Positions 1 to 9,108 of a stretch of DNA of 64,000 nt are shown here, piece after piece. This stretch comes from an uncultured Opitutia bacterium (lineage in GTDB: Bacteria > Verrucomicrobiota > Verrucomicrobiia > Opitutales > UBA953). Under the pieces are notes generated by a model that saw only the letters and a list, made by a program, of their open reading frames with translations, was not told the origin of the DNA and searched no databases. The translations under genes were made by a program, and so were the position numbers. Position 1 is the first letter of the stretch; every line of letters starts with the position of its first letter. Location: positions 62,001 to 126,000 of the forward strand of contig CAIXHF010000007.1 of NCBI GenBank assembly GCA_903919185.1, written 5' to 3'.

Positions 1-1
1 C

Positions 2-97
2 TTCTGGGTCTACATCGGCGGCGCGTTGCTGATGTTGCCTGCGATCTGGGTCGTCCGCGGCCTACCTGAACCAGAATCCGAGCGACTAAAGGCTTAA
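2..97 (+). CDS. C-terminal end of a membrane protein (partial)
   Basis: Only the last 31 codons of a gene that begins before the window are present, read in the second frame to a TAA. They encode a hydrophobic stretch of about 18 residues (FWVYIGGALLMLPAIWVV) followed by a short charged tail ending LPEPESERLKA. This is what the end of a multi-pass inner-membrane protein looks like, with the final helix and a cytoplasmic tail; a transporter is possible but cannot be shown. Its stop codon overlaps the stop of the convergent protoporphyrinogen oxidase gene by 4 bases, which supports both reading frames being real. Confidence 0.5.
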   Translation, partial: FWVYIGGALLMLPAIWVVRGLPEPESERLKA

Positions 98-1437
98 CCT
101 TTAGCCAAGGATCGTCCGAGGGCGTCGCCGGCGCGGATGACGTGCATCAAGGCGATACCGCCGCGGAAGGCGCCGTGGAAATGGAGTCCGGGATTTTCTG
201 CTTCGGCCCGGGACAAGGCCGCTTCGCGGCGTGATTGGTCGACGCCGTACTGAGGAATCGCCCGGTCCCAGCGTTGAATCCATTCCTTCTCGGGTGGGCC
301 GCTGACGCCAAGGGTTTCCGAGAGTTCGCGGTCGACGGCGGCGCGGAGCTGTTCGTCTGTCTGGCGGGCGAGGGCGGGATAGCGAGCGCCGCCAATGAAG
401 CAGCAAAGCAGGACTTTGCCGTCGGGCGTGCGGCCCGGGAGTACCGTGGAAGGGAAGAGGCACCCGAGGATTTGCCGCTTTTCCTTACCAGGGATGAGAT
501 AGCCGAAACCATCGAGCGGATGGGCGACGGCCGAGCGGTCGTAGCCGCGAGCGACGACGGTCACGGGCGGCGCTTCGGCCCGCTCCCATTCCCGGAAAGT
601 CTTTTTCAGTTCTTCATCGAAGGGCAGGGAAGCCCACTGCCAATGTGGCGCGGTCACAATCAGGTGTTTTGCGAAGGCACCTTCGTCTTGTCCCTGGGCG
701 TTACGCCAAGCTACGTTCCAGCCGCGCGCGTCTTTTCGGATGAGCGTCGCCATCGAGCCTAACTGCAGCGCCTCGGTCTGGAGCGGGGCGGCCATAGCGT
801 CGGCGAGTTGCTGCATGCCGGCCGGGAAGCCAATAATCTGTCGGCCCTTGGGCGGTTGGCGCATGAGCCCGAGGATGACGGAGCGGTGGCTGGCCTCGAG
901 GGCTGGAATGGACGGGAAACTATTCGCCATGCACAGACGGCTCGGGTCGCCGGCGTGCACACCTGAAACCACGGGGTCCATGAGGAGGTCCGCGGCTTCG
1001 GCTCCAAAGCGCCGCGTCATGAACGCTTGCACCGTTTCTTCGGCGGTGCCGCCGCAGGGCCGGAAGATTTCCGAGATAAAGCGGAGCTTACCGCGCCAGC
1101 TAAGCAGGTCGCCTTTGAATAGGGACGTCGGCTTATTGGTCAGCGCATGTAGCTTCCCTTTCGATAAGATGAAACGCTGGGCCGAGGCATGGTCCGCCAC
1201 TTGTACAGCCTTCCCCAGGCCGTAGCCGTCAAGGAGGGCTTGGTCCGCTTCTCCTTCGATTTGGAGCGTGTTGGGGCCCGTCTCGACGAGCCAGCCCGCC
1301 TCACGGACGGTCCGAATCGATCCGCCCGGACGGTTCGATGGTTCGATGACCTTCACTTGGGCCCCTTTTCTCACCATGGCATTGGCCACCGCCAAGCCGG
1401 CGGGACCAGCGCCCAAGATGATGGCATCCAGTTGCAT
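94..1437 (-). CDS. hemG: protoporphyrinogen oxidase, oxygen-dependent (HemG/HemY type)
   Basis: This 447-residue flavoprotein would oxidise (copro)protoporphyrinogen in haem synthesis. The N-terminus MQLDAIILGAGPAGLAVANA is a FAD dinucleotide-binding fold, followed by an ExxxRPGGSIRT segment (residues about 34-45) typical of this amine-oxidase-like family. The middle segment DPVVSGVHAGDPSRL is a good match to the family signature, and the C-terminal HGAFRGGIALMHVIRAG closes the FAD site. The open frame continues upstream, but residues before MQLDA are low-complexity and antisense to the next gene, so this ATG was chosen. Length fits the family (about 450-480). Other haem genes are not in view. 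Whether it uses protoporphyrinogen or coproporphyrinogen cannot be told from sequence. Confidence 0.9.
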   Translation of the reverse strand: MQLDAIILGAGPAGLAVANAMVRKGAQVKVIEPSNRPGGSIRTVREAGWLVETGPNTLQIEGEADQALLDGYGLGKAVQVADHASAQRFILSKGKLHALTNKPTSLFKGDLLSWRGKLRFISEIFRPCGGTAEETVQAFMTRRFGAEAADLLMDPVVSGVHAGDPSRLCMANSFPSIPALEASHRSVILGLMRQPPKGRQIIGFPAGMQQLADAMAAPLQTEALQLGSMATLIRKDARGWNVAWRNAQGQDEGAFAKHLIVTAPHWQWASLPFDEELKKTFREWERAEAPPVTVVARGYDRSAVAHPLDGFGYLIPGKEKRQILGCLFPSTVLPGRTPDGKVLLCCFIGGARYPALARQTDEQLRAAVDRELSETLGVSGPPEKEWIQRWDRAIPQYGVDQSRREAALSRAEAENPGLHFHGAFRGGIALMHVIRAGDALGRSLAKG

Positions 1438-1504
1438 GCTTCTAGGACAACGGCCCACACGAAGGTTGGCAACCCTGCGTCCATTGGTATGTCTGGATTC
1501 CTTG

Positions 1505-2512
1505 ATGAAGCACTTCTGGCTACTCTTTGCCCCCCTCTGGGTATTTGCCGATACGGTGACTTTGTCGGATGGCACTTTCTTACGCGGTAAAATTGAGCGC
1601 GCTGCCGATGGGTATCTGGAGGTCAGCGTGCCCGCGCTCGGTGGCTTACCGCAACGGATTCCCCTGACGAAAGTCGAGTCATTCCGGACTGAGTCCGCGG
1701 TCGCCGTCAGTGTGGGCGGAGTGGTGCAGCGAGGCATTGCCTCGGCGGTCGCGGGTCGAGTGGCCTCTTCCGGGGGCGTTGAAACTTGCGACCTTAACGG
1801 GAAGTTCGAGCTGTGGCGTGAGCCGGAGCTCCGGCCCATGGAGCTGCGCGGACAGCGTCAGTGGACCATCCAGGCGGACTTCGACCTTTCGGGTCGCTCG
1901 GGTGCGACACAAGGCAGTGGCTTCAGCGCGGGCTTTCAAGCGAAGGGCGTCCGCGAGGTTGATACGCTCCTGGCGAGCATCCGGGTTGTACGCACGAGCG
2001 CCGGCACGCAGACCTCCGCCGATGACCTGCATGTCAATCTCGCTTACGAGACCAACCCGACGAACATCATCTTCTGGTATGCGCGCACCGATAGTGGCTA
2101 CGACAACGCGCGGGCCGTCGACTTCTTCTCGATCAATGCCGTTGGTCTCGGCTTGCGGCTCTTCACGGATGGATCCGGCAAACTCGACGCTCGCGTGGGT
2201 CTGGCTCATCGCACGGAGCGCTATGCGACCGTCGGACAGGCTAATCTCTCCGCCCCCTCGGCGGACTTGGGCTTGGTGTTGACCCGGGAATTAGGTTGGG
2301 CCGCCTTGGACTCGGCCATTTCCATAGTCCCTTCTTTCCAGAAGTCTGGGGATTTCTACCTTCGGCATGAGTCTTCCATCAACTTAATGCGGGGGCCGGG
2401 GCCGCTTTCCCTACGCTTAGGTATTTCTAACGATTTTCGCTCTCACCCTCAGGCAGGCCAGGTGAAGTTAGACACGGCCTACTTCGTTCGCTTAACCTAT
2501 GTCTGGAAATAG
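1505..2512 (+). CDS. DUF481-family outer membrane protein
   Basis: The predicted 335-residue protein starts with a signal peptide (MKHFWLLFAPLWVFA) followed by a short SH3-like domain reading TVTLSDGTFLRGKIERAADG, a form often seen at the start of verrucomicrobial and proteobacterial YdiY-like proteins. From about residue 110 it has alternating aromatic and polar strands (DLSGRSGATQGSGF, AYETNPTNIIFWYARTDSGY) ending in a C-terminal aromatic strand, as expected for a DUF481 beta-barrel. The chosen ATG gives the signal peptide; the frame is open further upstream but only across sequence antisense to hemG. It is divergent from hemG with a 67-base gap. Function in the family is unknown. Confidence 0.72.
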   Translation: MKHFWLLFAPLWVFADTVTLSDGTFLRGKIERAADGYLEVSVPALGGLPQRIPLTKVESFRTESAVAVSVGGVVQRGIASAVAGRVASSGGVETCDLNGKFELWREPELRPMELRGQRQWTIQADFDLSGRSGATQGSGFSAGFQAKGVREVDTLLASIRVVRTSAGTQTSADDLHVNLAYETNPTNIIFWYARTDSGYDNARAVDFFSINAVGLGLRLFTDGSGKLDARVGLAHRTERYATVGQANLSAPSADLGLVLTRELGWAALDSAISIVPSFQKSGDFYLRHESSINLMRGPGPLSLRLGISNDFRSHPQAGQVKLDTAYFVRLTYVWK

Positions 2513-2530
2513 GCAGAGCCGATTTGCTAT

Positions 2531-2560
2531 AAATTAAGCACTACTGATTAAAATTAAGCA
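2531..2560 (+). promoter_or_regulatory. two perfect 10-bp direct repeats upstream of the glnN promoter
   Basis: The sequence AAATTAAGCA occurs at 2531-2540 and again at 2551-2560. The two copies are exactly 20 bp apart, i.e. two helical turns, so a protein would meet both on the same face of DNA. They lie about 33-62 bp upstream of the sigma-54 -24 element, within the range of an enhancer-binding activator. They do not resemble the NtrC palindrome, so the binding protein is not identified. Confidence 0.4.
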
Positions 2561-2592
2561 ATACCCCCTGTGAATGGTTGCCTATTGAAGCG

Positions 2593-2608
2593 TGGCACAA
2601 GGGGTGCT
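2593..2608 (+). promoter_or_regulatory. sigma-54 (RpoN) -24/-12 promoter of glnN
   Basis: TGGCAC at 2593-2598 is followed after five bases by GTGCT at 2604-2608. The spacing between the invariant GG (-24) and GC (-12) is the canonical 10 bp, and only the first T of the TTGC element differs from consensus. The predicted start is near 2619, leaving a leader of about 31 bases to the glnN ATG. Sigma-54 control of glutamine synthetase is common in Proteobacteria, which supports the reading. Confidence 0.65.
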
Positions 2609-2649
2609 TTTCAGTACGTGCAGACCAACGCTTTCCAATCCCCTAATCC

Positions 2650-4809
2650 ATGAGCACCAACCCAGCCCGCCGCAACGCCATCGAGGCGATTGCTTCTCAG
2701 CCTCGCCTCCAGGGCAGCTTCGACTTCCGTAATGAGAAGATCGACCTGATCTACGGCCAGAATGTCTTCTCCCTCGATAAGATGGAAAAGCGCCTACCGA
2801 AGGACGTCTTCAAGTCCCTCAAGGCTAACATCGAGTCGGGTACGAAGTTGGACGCCGCCTCCGCTGATGTCGTTGCCGCTGCCATTAAGGATTGGGCGCT
2901 CGAACGTGGTGCGACGCACTATGCGCACGTCTTCTACCCGCTGACCGGTTTCACCGCTGAAAAGCATGACACCTTCTTCGAGCCTAACGGTAACGGCACG
3001 CTCGCCCAGTTCTCGGGCAAGGCGCTGATCCAGGCTGAGCCCGACGCCTCCTCCTTCCCGAATGGTGGCCTCCGCTCTACCTTCGAAGCGCGTGGTTACA
3101 CGGCTTGGGATGTTACTTCCCCGGCTTACATCTTCGATACTGAAAACGGCTCGACGCTCTGCATCCCGACGGCCTTCGTGTCGTGGAAGGGCGAGGCCCT
3201 CGACAAGAAGACCCCGTTGCTCCGCTCGATGGCTGCCGTCAACAAGTCCGCCACCCGTGTGCTTTCGCTTTTCGGCAAGAAGCACGGCTTCATCTCCGCT
3301 TCCTGCGGCCCGGAGCAGGAGTATTTCCTCATCGACGCTCGTCTTTTCCACCTCCGTCCCGACCTCTACACCTGCGGTCGCTCCCTCTTTGGATCGAAGC
3401 CGGCGAAGGGCCAGGAGTTCGAAGACCAGTACTTCGGCACCATCCCTGACCGCGTGCTCGCCTGCATGATGGAAACCGAGCGCGAGTGCTTCAAGCTCGG
3501 GATTCCGATTAAGACCCGCCACAACGAAGTGGCTCCGTCCCAGTACGAAGTGGCTCCGATTTACGAATCTGCCAACGTCGCGCACGATCACCAGATGCTC
3601 ACGATGACGCTGCTCCGCCGCGTCGCGACCCAGCATGGTTTCGTCTGCCTTCTCGCCGAAAAGCCCTTCGCAGGCGTTAACGGTTCCGGTAAGCACGTCA
3701 ACTGGTCCATCGGTGGTGCTGGCGTCGGTAACCTCCTCGAGCCCGGCCACAGCCCGCACGAGAACGCGCAGTTCCTGACTTTCTGCTCCGCCGTAGTCCG
3801 TGCCGTTGACCTCCACCAGGGCCTCCTCCGTGCCTCCGTCGCTTCCGCGGGTAATGACCACCGCCTCGGCGCCAACGAAGCTCCGCCTGCCATCATCTCG
3901 ATTTACCTGGGCGACATGCTCAACGAAGTCATTGAGCAGGTAAAGAAGAGTGGTTCCGCTTCGACCTCCCGTAAGGGCGGCCACATGACCCTCGGCGTCG
4001 ACACGCTCCCGATCCTCCCGAAGGACGCTGGCGACCGTAACCGCACCAGCCCGTTTGCCTTCACCGGTAATAAGTTCGAGTTCCGTGCGGTGGGTTCCGC
4101 CTTCTCGGTGGCTGGCCCGCTGACCGTCCTCAACACGATCATGGCTGACTCCCTCGATAAACTCGCCGACGACCTTACCGATGAGATCAAGTCCAAGAAG
4201 GGTGACTTCAACGCTGCCCTTCAGGTCGTTCTAAAGAACATCCTGACTAAGCATGGTCGCGTGATCTTCAATGGCAACGGCTACTCCGAAGAGTGGCATA
4301 AGGAAGCCGCTAAGCGTGGCCTCAAGAACCTCCGTACGACCCCGGACGCGCTTCCCGAAATTATCGCCAAGTCGACGATCGACGTGTTCGAGCGCCAGAG
4401 CGTCCTCTCCAAGGCCGAACTCGAGTCCCGCGAAGAGATCTACACGCACTCCTACGTGCTCACGGTCAACACGGAGTCGAAGCTCGTCTCCGACATTGCC
4501 CAGACCCTCCTGCTCCCGGCTGCCCTCAAGTACGCCGCTGACCTGACCCCGGTCGAGAAGACCAAGTCCGGCGGCAAGCTCCGCAAGCAAGTCATCGGCC
4601 TGGCCGACGAACTCGCCGCTGCGATCGACGCCCTCAATGCTGCCCGCGACGTCCTCAAGTCCGACACGCATGCCCAAGCTAAGCACTCCTGCGACAAGGT
4701 CCTCCCGGCCATGCTCAAGGTGCGTGCCGCCGCTGATGCGCTCGAAGAAATCGTTGCCGACGAATACTGGCCGTTGCCGTCCTACCAGGAACTCCTGTTC
4801 CTCCGCTAA
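2650..4809 (+). CDS. glnN: glutamine synthetase type III
   Basis: This 719-residue enzyme makes glutamine from glutamate, ammonia and ATP. Its length and motifs identify the large type III (GlnN) form and not the 470-residue Gln[14 protein letters not shown] (about residues 217-229), [19 protein letters not shown] (metal- and glutamate-site region), [13 protein letters not shown], and [15 protein letters not shown]. Type III enzymes form dodecamers and are not adenylylated like GlnA. The gene stands alone between the DUF481 gene and rpsU, with a sigma-54 promoter in front and an intrinsic terminator behind, so it is probably a single-gene unit induced by nitrogen limitation. The start ATG is the first codon of the frame. 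Confidence 0.96.
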   Translation: MSTNPARRNAIEAIASQPRLQGSFDFRNEKIDLIYGQNVFSLDKMEKRLPKDVFKSLKANIESGTKLDAASADVVAAAIKDWALERGATHYAHVFYPLTGFTAEKHDTFFEPNGNGTLAQFSGKALIQAEPDASSFPNGGLRSTFEARGYTAWDVTSPAYIFDTENGSTLCIPTAFVSWKGEALDKKTPLLRSMAAVNKSATRVLSLFGKKHGFISASCGPEQEYFLIDARLFHLRPDLYTCGRSLFGSKPAKGQEFEDQYFGTIPDRVLACMMETERECFKLGIPIKTRHNEVAPSQYEVAPIYESANVAHDHQMLTMTLLRRVATQHGFVCLLAEKPFAGVNGSGKHVNWSIGGAGVGNLLEPGHSPHENAQFLTFCSAVVRAVDLHQGLLRASVASAGNDHRLGANEAPPAIISIYLGDMLNEVIEQVKKSGSASTSRKGGHMTLGVDTLPILPKDAGDRNRTSPFAFTGNKFEFRAVGSAFSVAGPLTVLNTIMADSLDKLADDLTDEIKSKKGDFNAALQVVLKNILTKHGRVIFNGNGYSEEWHKEAAKRGLKNLRTTPDALPEIIAKSTIDVFERQSVLSKAELESREEIYTHSYVLTVNTESKLVSDIAQTLLLPAALKYAADLTPVEKTKSGGKLRKQVIGLADELAAAIDALNAARDVLKSDTHAQAKHSCDKVLPAMLKVRAAADALEEIVADEYWPLPSYQELLFLR

Positions 4810-4830
4810 GCCGCCGCGCTTAGTGCGCAC

Positions 4831-4861
4831 AAGGGCCGAACCTCTGGGTTCGGCCCTTTTT
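4831..4861 (+). terminator. intrinsic terminator of glnN
   Basis: AAGGGCCGAAC and GTTCGGCCCTT form an 11-bp GC-rich stem with a short loop, followed by a run of T. It lies 21 bases after the glnN stop codon. Confidence 0.88.
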
Positions 4862-4895
4862 GTTGCCTGCTTACCCGGTGCCTAGCCCGCCAAGC

Positions 4896-4927
4896 AAAAA
4901 GGCCCGACGTCGAGACGTCGGGCCTTT
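4896..4927 (-). terminator. intrinsic terminator of rpsU
   Basis: Read on the minus strand, AAGGCCCGACGT pairs with ACGTCGGGCCTT and is followed by five T residues. It starts 23 bases after the rpsU stop codon. It sits back to back with the glnN terminator, isolating the two convergent units. Confidence 0.85.
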
Positions 4928-4950
4928 GGCGCGGGCGCTAAGGACGAGCC

Positions 4951-5151
4951 TTAGGCGTTATCCCACTTCTTGCGGAGGTAGCTGTTGAAGTTCTTAACCT
5001 TCGTCTTACGACGACGGCGCTCGCAGGGCTTTTCATAGCCGCGCTTCGCACGGGCGTCCTTGATGACGCCTTCGCGATCGATCTTCTTCTTGAGGCGGCG
5101 GAGAGCCTTGTCGATGGTCTCGCCCTTGCGGATCTTGATTTCTACAGACAT
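4951..5151 (-). CDS. rpsU: 30S ribosomal protein bS21
   Basis: A 66-residue, very basic protein starting MSVEIKIRKGETIDKALRRL and ending NFNSYLRKKWDNA, a clear bS21. bS21 sits on the 30S platform near the anti-Shine-Dalgarno region and helps initiation. The frame is open 16 codons further upstream, but bS21 homologues begin at this methionine. The gene is monocistronic, with its own terminator, and is divergent from smc across a 162-bp gap that must hold both promoters. On the minus strand a TTGACG hexamer lies at 5199-5194 as a possible -35 element, without a convincing -10. Confidence 0.96.
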   Translation of the reverse strand: MSVEIKIRKGETIDKALRRLKKKIDREGVIKDARAKRGYEKPCERRRRKTKVKNFNSYLRKKWDNA

Positions 5152-5313
5152 GTTGGCAGTTGGAGGGTCGAGGCAACAGGCGGGCTGGGGGTTCGTCAAC
5201 CCATAAACTACCTTTTAAATCACCGCAGAAACCGTGAATAACTCGCTTCAAAACGGGGTAGTAGACGCTTGCGGGAGGGGGTGGGCGGGGCAATCGTTCG
5301 GGACAACCCCTCG

Positions 5314-8300
5314 ATGTACCTCAAGGAAATCGTCGCCAACGGATTCAAAAGCTTCGCCGACCGGACTCGTATCGAGCTCCGTCCTGGCGTCACAGCTGTC
5401 GTTGGCCCTAATGGCTGCGGTAAGTCCAACATCGTCGACGCGATCCGTTGGGTGCTCGGCGAGCAGAGCGCCAAGTCGCTCCGCGGCACGAGCATGCAGG
5501 ACGTCATCTTTTCGGGGACGGACCGTCGTAAACCCCTCCCGCAGTGCGAGGTCGAACTAATCTTTGCGGACTGTGAAAAGGAACTGGGCACGGCCTTTGC
5601 CGAGGTCTCGGTCATGCGCCGCATTTATCGCGAAGGCACCAGCGACTATTTCCTGAACGGGAAGCCTGCCCGCCTGAAGGACATCCAGCGGCTCTTCATG
5701 GACACCGGCATTGGTCGCATGTCCTATTCGTTCATGGTGCAGGGTCAGATTGACCAGATCCTCTCCGCGAACCCCGCCGAGCGCCGTTATCTTTTTGAAG
5801 AAGCTGCCGGCATCACCCGCTATAAGTCCCAACGCAAGGAAGCGCTGAATAAGTTGGCCGGCGTCGACACTAACCTGGCCCGGGTGACAGATGTCATCGG
5901 CGAAGTCGGCCGCCAAATCGCGACGTTGCGTCGCCAAGCCGCGAAGGCCTTGCGCTATCGTCGCCTCCGCCACCGTTTTACGCACCTCGACCTCGCTTGG
6001 CAATCTAAGCAGTTCTTGGACCGGAAGACGCAGATTGAGCGCTTAGATCTCGATGCGACCGCCTGCCGCACCGAAGTCGCTACTTTATCTAATGACTTGC
6101 GGACCCGCGAGGCGGCCTTGGCAGCCACGCGTGCCCTGCGGCTAGAACTGGCCGAACGCGTGCAACAGTCGCAGCAGGCTCTCTTCGACTTGCGCACGAC
6201 GCGCGAAAATGCGGAAGCCTCGGCGCGGACGGCGGACTTACGTTCGGATGACCTCTCGACCCGTCTCCTCGAAATCCGTCGCGAAGCCGCTGAAGCCGAA
6301 CAGGCGATAATTGAATTCAACACGCGTTTACAGGGCACGTCCGACGTCAAGTCGGCCGCGGCTGGCGACGTCACCGCTGCCGATGCCACCTTCCGTGAGA
6401 AGACCGCTGAGGTCGACCAGTCTTTGCGCCAGCTACTGGATGCGGAGAATCGCCTACGCCGCGCCCGCCAGGACATTCTCATCGCTGAAGGCGAGATGAC
6501 CCGCGCCCGCGCCGACGTGACCAATCTGGAAGTCGATCTCCGTGGCTACCAGCAGCGTCATGTCGATCTTTCGGCCTCGTTGACTCAGGCTAAGGCCGAG
6601 CGCGAAGGTCTCGAACGACGGGCGCAGGACAGCGCCGCCGTCGTCACCACGCGGCATGCAGAATTGCAGACTGCCCGGGTTAATGAACAAGCAGGGACCG
6701 ATAAGGCCAAGGCCCTCCTCGGTGATTTCCGCGCGTTGCAACAGACGATTTCCGAACAGGATCGCCAAGTCGCTAAGCTTTCCGCGCAACTGGGTCTCCT
6801 CGAGCAGATGCAGGCGCGCCTCGAAGGTTTCTCCGATGCCGCCAAGGCCGTCCTGCGGGGCGAGTTCGCTGAGAGCATGCCCGCGGGTAAAGCCGCCGCC
6901 TTGGCGGACCTTGTCACGGTGACCGACGCCTCCATTGCTGGCCCCTTGGAGAGCATCTTGGGTGCAGCCTCTGAGGCCGTTGCTCTCGAGAGCGCAGAAT
7001 TTCTACCGGGTATCGTTGCTAAGCTCGGCGAACGCCAGCTCGGCCGCGCGGTGTTCCAAGTGGAAGCCCCACCGGCTTCCCGTTCCGGCGCCGCCGCTCC
7101 GGCCTGGTTGCGCGCTGCGAGTTCCGCGGTCGCCCCGAAGGCTCCTGCGCATGCCCGCTTAGTCGCCAATCTTTTCGATGGTTGTTATGTCTGTGATAGT
7201 CTCGGCGATTTCTTGGGCTGGTGGCGTGCGAATCCGGGCTTCGAATTTTTCCTCGTGGCGACGACGGAGGGCGACCTCGTTGATCGTCGTGGGTTGGTCT
7301 TCGCTGGCCGCCCCCGCAAGGCCGCTTCCGGCGCTGGCTCCAGCGTCTTTTCGCGCGAGAGCGAAATCCGCACCGTTCGTGCCAAATTAGAGAGCGAGAA
7401 CGACAAGCTTACCACGCTGAACGAGCAGGCCTTGGGGCTGCAGTCTGCGATCGACGCCAATGAAGTCGAGGTGACCAACCTGCGCGCCGCGACCCAGCTC
7501 GCCGCGCAAGAACTTTCCGTCTCGCAGGCCGATGAACGTTCGGCCCGGTCGACCTTGGTCACTGCGGATGAGCGTATCAGCCGTGAGCAGCGCCAACTAA
7601 ACGAAATCGAGGCTTCCAAAACCGAGGCCTTATTGCGTCGCGACCGCGCGCAGGAAACCCTGACGACCAAGGACACGCAGGTAGCGACCCTCCGGCAGGC
7701 CATCACTGAAGGCGAAAAAGACGTGGAAGTCCGCCGGGCCGAAGCCGACTTGCGCCGTAATTCCCTTGGCGATGTTCGCCTCTCGTTGGCTGAGCAGCGT
7801 CAGCGCCTTGAACTGGTTGGCCGCGAAGTCTCCGACCTGGAGTCCCGCCGATCTGAAGCCGCGCATCGCTTGGCCGCTCGCCGTCAGGAAGCCCAAAGCA
7901 ACGAAAGTTTAATCGCTGACTTGAAGGGACAAAGCGTCACCGCCCGCGAGACCTCGGTCCGTTTGGCCGCAGAAATCGAGGTGGCCGCGGACGCTTTGGC
8001 GGCCTTGCGCGACGAGCTGGCCCAGAAGGACGGACTCTTAGAAAGTGAAGATAAAGTCCTGACCGTCGACCGCGATCGCTTACGCGAGATGGATGCCCGC
8101 CTTAAGTCGCTGGAAGTGACCCTCGCAGAGCAGACCTCGCAGTGCAGCTTCATCGTCGAAAAGGTGCAAGCTGATCATCAATTAGACGTCGTCACCGTGG
8201 ATTGGCGCACGCAACTTTGGCTATCCGAGGGCGAGCCAGACGGTGCCGCGGGCTTTGGTGATCTCGAAGAGTCCGAAGAGGAGGGCAGTCGCCCTTCGCG

Positions 8301-9066
8301 CGCTGCCATTATTCGGCGCGGTGAACCCACCGAAGAAGACCTCGCTGCCTTGACGACGATGGACTGGCCGCCGCTGGTCCGCGAAATTGCTGAGCTCCGT
8401 GAACGCATGGCTGGGATGGGCTCCATCAACCTCGTCGCCGTCGAGGAATATTCCTCCCTGCGCGATCGCCATGACTTCTTGACCAAGCAGAGCGATGACC
8501 TTTGGAAGGCCAAGGAAGAGCTCACCAAGGCTATCGACGAACTCAATCAGACCTCACTCAAACTTTTCACCGATACCTTTGAGCAGGTCCGGAAGAACTT
8601 TAAGTTCACCTTCGAACGGTTGTTCGTGGGTGGGTCGGCTGACTTGACCATGGTCCAGGCTGAAGACCCCTTGGAAAGCGGGATTGAGATTATCGCCCAG
8701 CCACCCGGCACCAAGCTTCGGGGTATTTCCCTCCTTTCTGGTGGTCAGCGTACCATGACCGCCGTGGCCTTGCTTTTCGCTATCTATATGGTGAAACCCT
8801 CGCCCTTGTGCGTGCTCGACGAACTCGACGCCCCCCTGGACGATGCCAACGTCGGCCGCTTCACGGAAATCATCCGCGAGTTCACCCGTTTCTCTCAGTT
8901 TGTCGTCATCACCCACAATAAGCGCACTGTTTCGGCGGCTGACGACATCTTCGGGGCGACGATGCAGGAAAAGGGCGTTACCCGCCTCTTCTCCATGCGA
9001 TTCAATAAGGAACGCGATGAGGCGGAGCCCACCTCCCCGGGGTCTGGCTTCACGATGGCCCGCTGA
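5314..9066 (+). CDS. smc: chromosome partition protein SMC
   Basis: A 1250-residue structural-maintenance-of-chromosomes ATPase that with ScpA/ScpB compacts and separates chromosomes. Domain order is complete: N-terminal head starting MYLKEIVANGFKSFADRT with Walker A GPNGCGKSNIVDAI (about residues 32-45), a long coiled coil, a hinge with the Gly/Ala-rich loops around residues 520-690, the returning coiled coil, and the C-terminal head with signature LSGGQRTMTAVALLF and Walker B CVLDELDAPLDDANV. The start was placed at MYLKE because SMC proteins begin there; 15 codons of open frame upstream are ignored. The next gene begins 42 bases downstream and may be cotranscribed. scpA and scpB are not in the window. 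Confidence 0.97.
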   Translation: MYLKEIVANGFKSFADRTRIELRPGVTAVVGPNGCGKSNIVDAIRWVLGEQSAKSLRGTSMQDVIFSGTDRRKPLPQCEVELIFADCEKELGTAFAEVSVMRRIYREGTSDYFLNGKPARLKDIQRLFMDTGIGRMSYSFMVQGQIDQILSANPAERRYLFEEAAGITRYKSQRKEALNKLAGVDTNLARVTDVIGEVGRQIATLRRQAAKALRYRRLRHRFTHLDLAWQSKQFLDRKTQIERLDLDATACRTEVATLSNDLRTREAALAATRALRLELAERVQQSQQALFDLRTTRENAEASARTADLRSDDLSTRLLEIRREAAEAEQAIIEFNTRLQGTSDVKSAAAGDVTAADATFREKTAEVDQSLRQLLDAENRLRRARQDILIAEGEMTRARADVTNLEVDLRGYQQRHVDLSASLTQAKAEREGLERRAQDSAAVVTTRHAELQTARVNEQAGTDKAKALLGDFRALQQTISEQDRQVAKLSAQLGLLEQMQARLEGFSDAAKAVLRGEFAESMPAGKAAALADLVTVTDASIAGPLESILGAASEAVALESAEFLPGIVAKLGERQLGRAVFQVEAPPASRSGAAAPAWLRAASSAVAPKAPAHARLVANLFDGCYVCDSLGDFLGWWRANPGFEFFLVATTEGDLVDRRGLVFAGRPRKAASGAGSSVFSRESEIRTVRAKLESENDKLTTLNEQALGLQSAIDANEVEVTNLRAATQLAAQELSVSQADERSARSTLVTADERISREQRQLNEIEASKTEALLRRDRAQETLTTKDTQVATLRQAITEGEKDVEVRRAEADLRRNSLGDVRLSLAEQRQRLELVGREVSDLESRRSEAAHRLAARRQEAQSNESLIADLKGQSVTARETSVRLAAEIEVAADALAALRDELAQKDGLLESEDKVLTVDRDRLREMDARLKSLEVTLAEQTSQCSFIVEKVQADHQLDVVTVDWRTQLWLSEGEPDGAAGFGDLEESEEEGSRPSRAAIIRRGEPTEEDLAALTTMDWPPLVREIAELRERMAGMGSINLVAVEEYSSLRDRHDFLTKQSDDLWKAKEELTKAIDELNQTSLKLFTDTFEQVRKNFKFTFERLFVGGSADLTMVQAEDPLESGIEIIAQPPGTKLRGISLLSGGQRTMTAVALLFAIYMVKPSPLCVLDELDAPLDDANVGRFTEIIREFTRFSQFVVITHNKRTVSAADDIFGATMQEKGVTRLFSMRFNKERDEAEPTSPGSGFTMAR

Positions 9067-9108
9067 GGTCGCTTGCCTTGGCTCGGTCGCCTCCTAAACT
9101 CTGGAGGT

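Noticed and set aside
235-762. Plus-strand frame overlapping hemG
   Set aside because: Shadow of the minus-strand hemG gene, whose FAD motifs are clear; no family features in the shadow.
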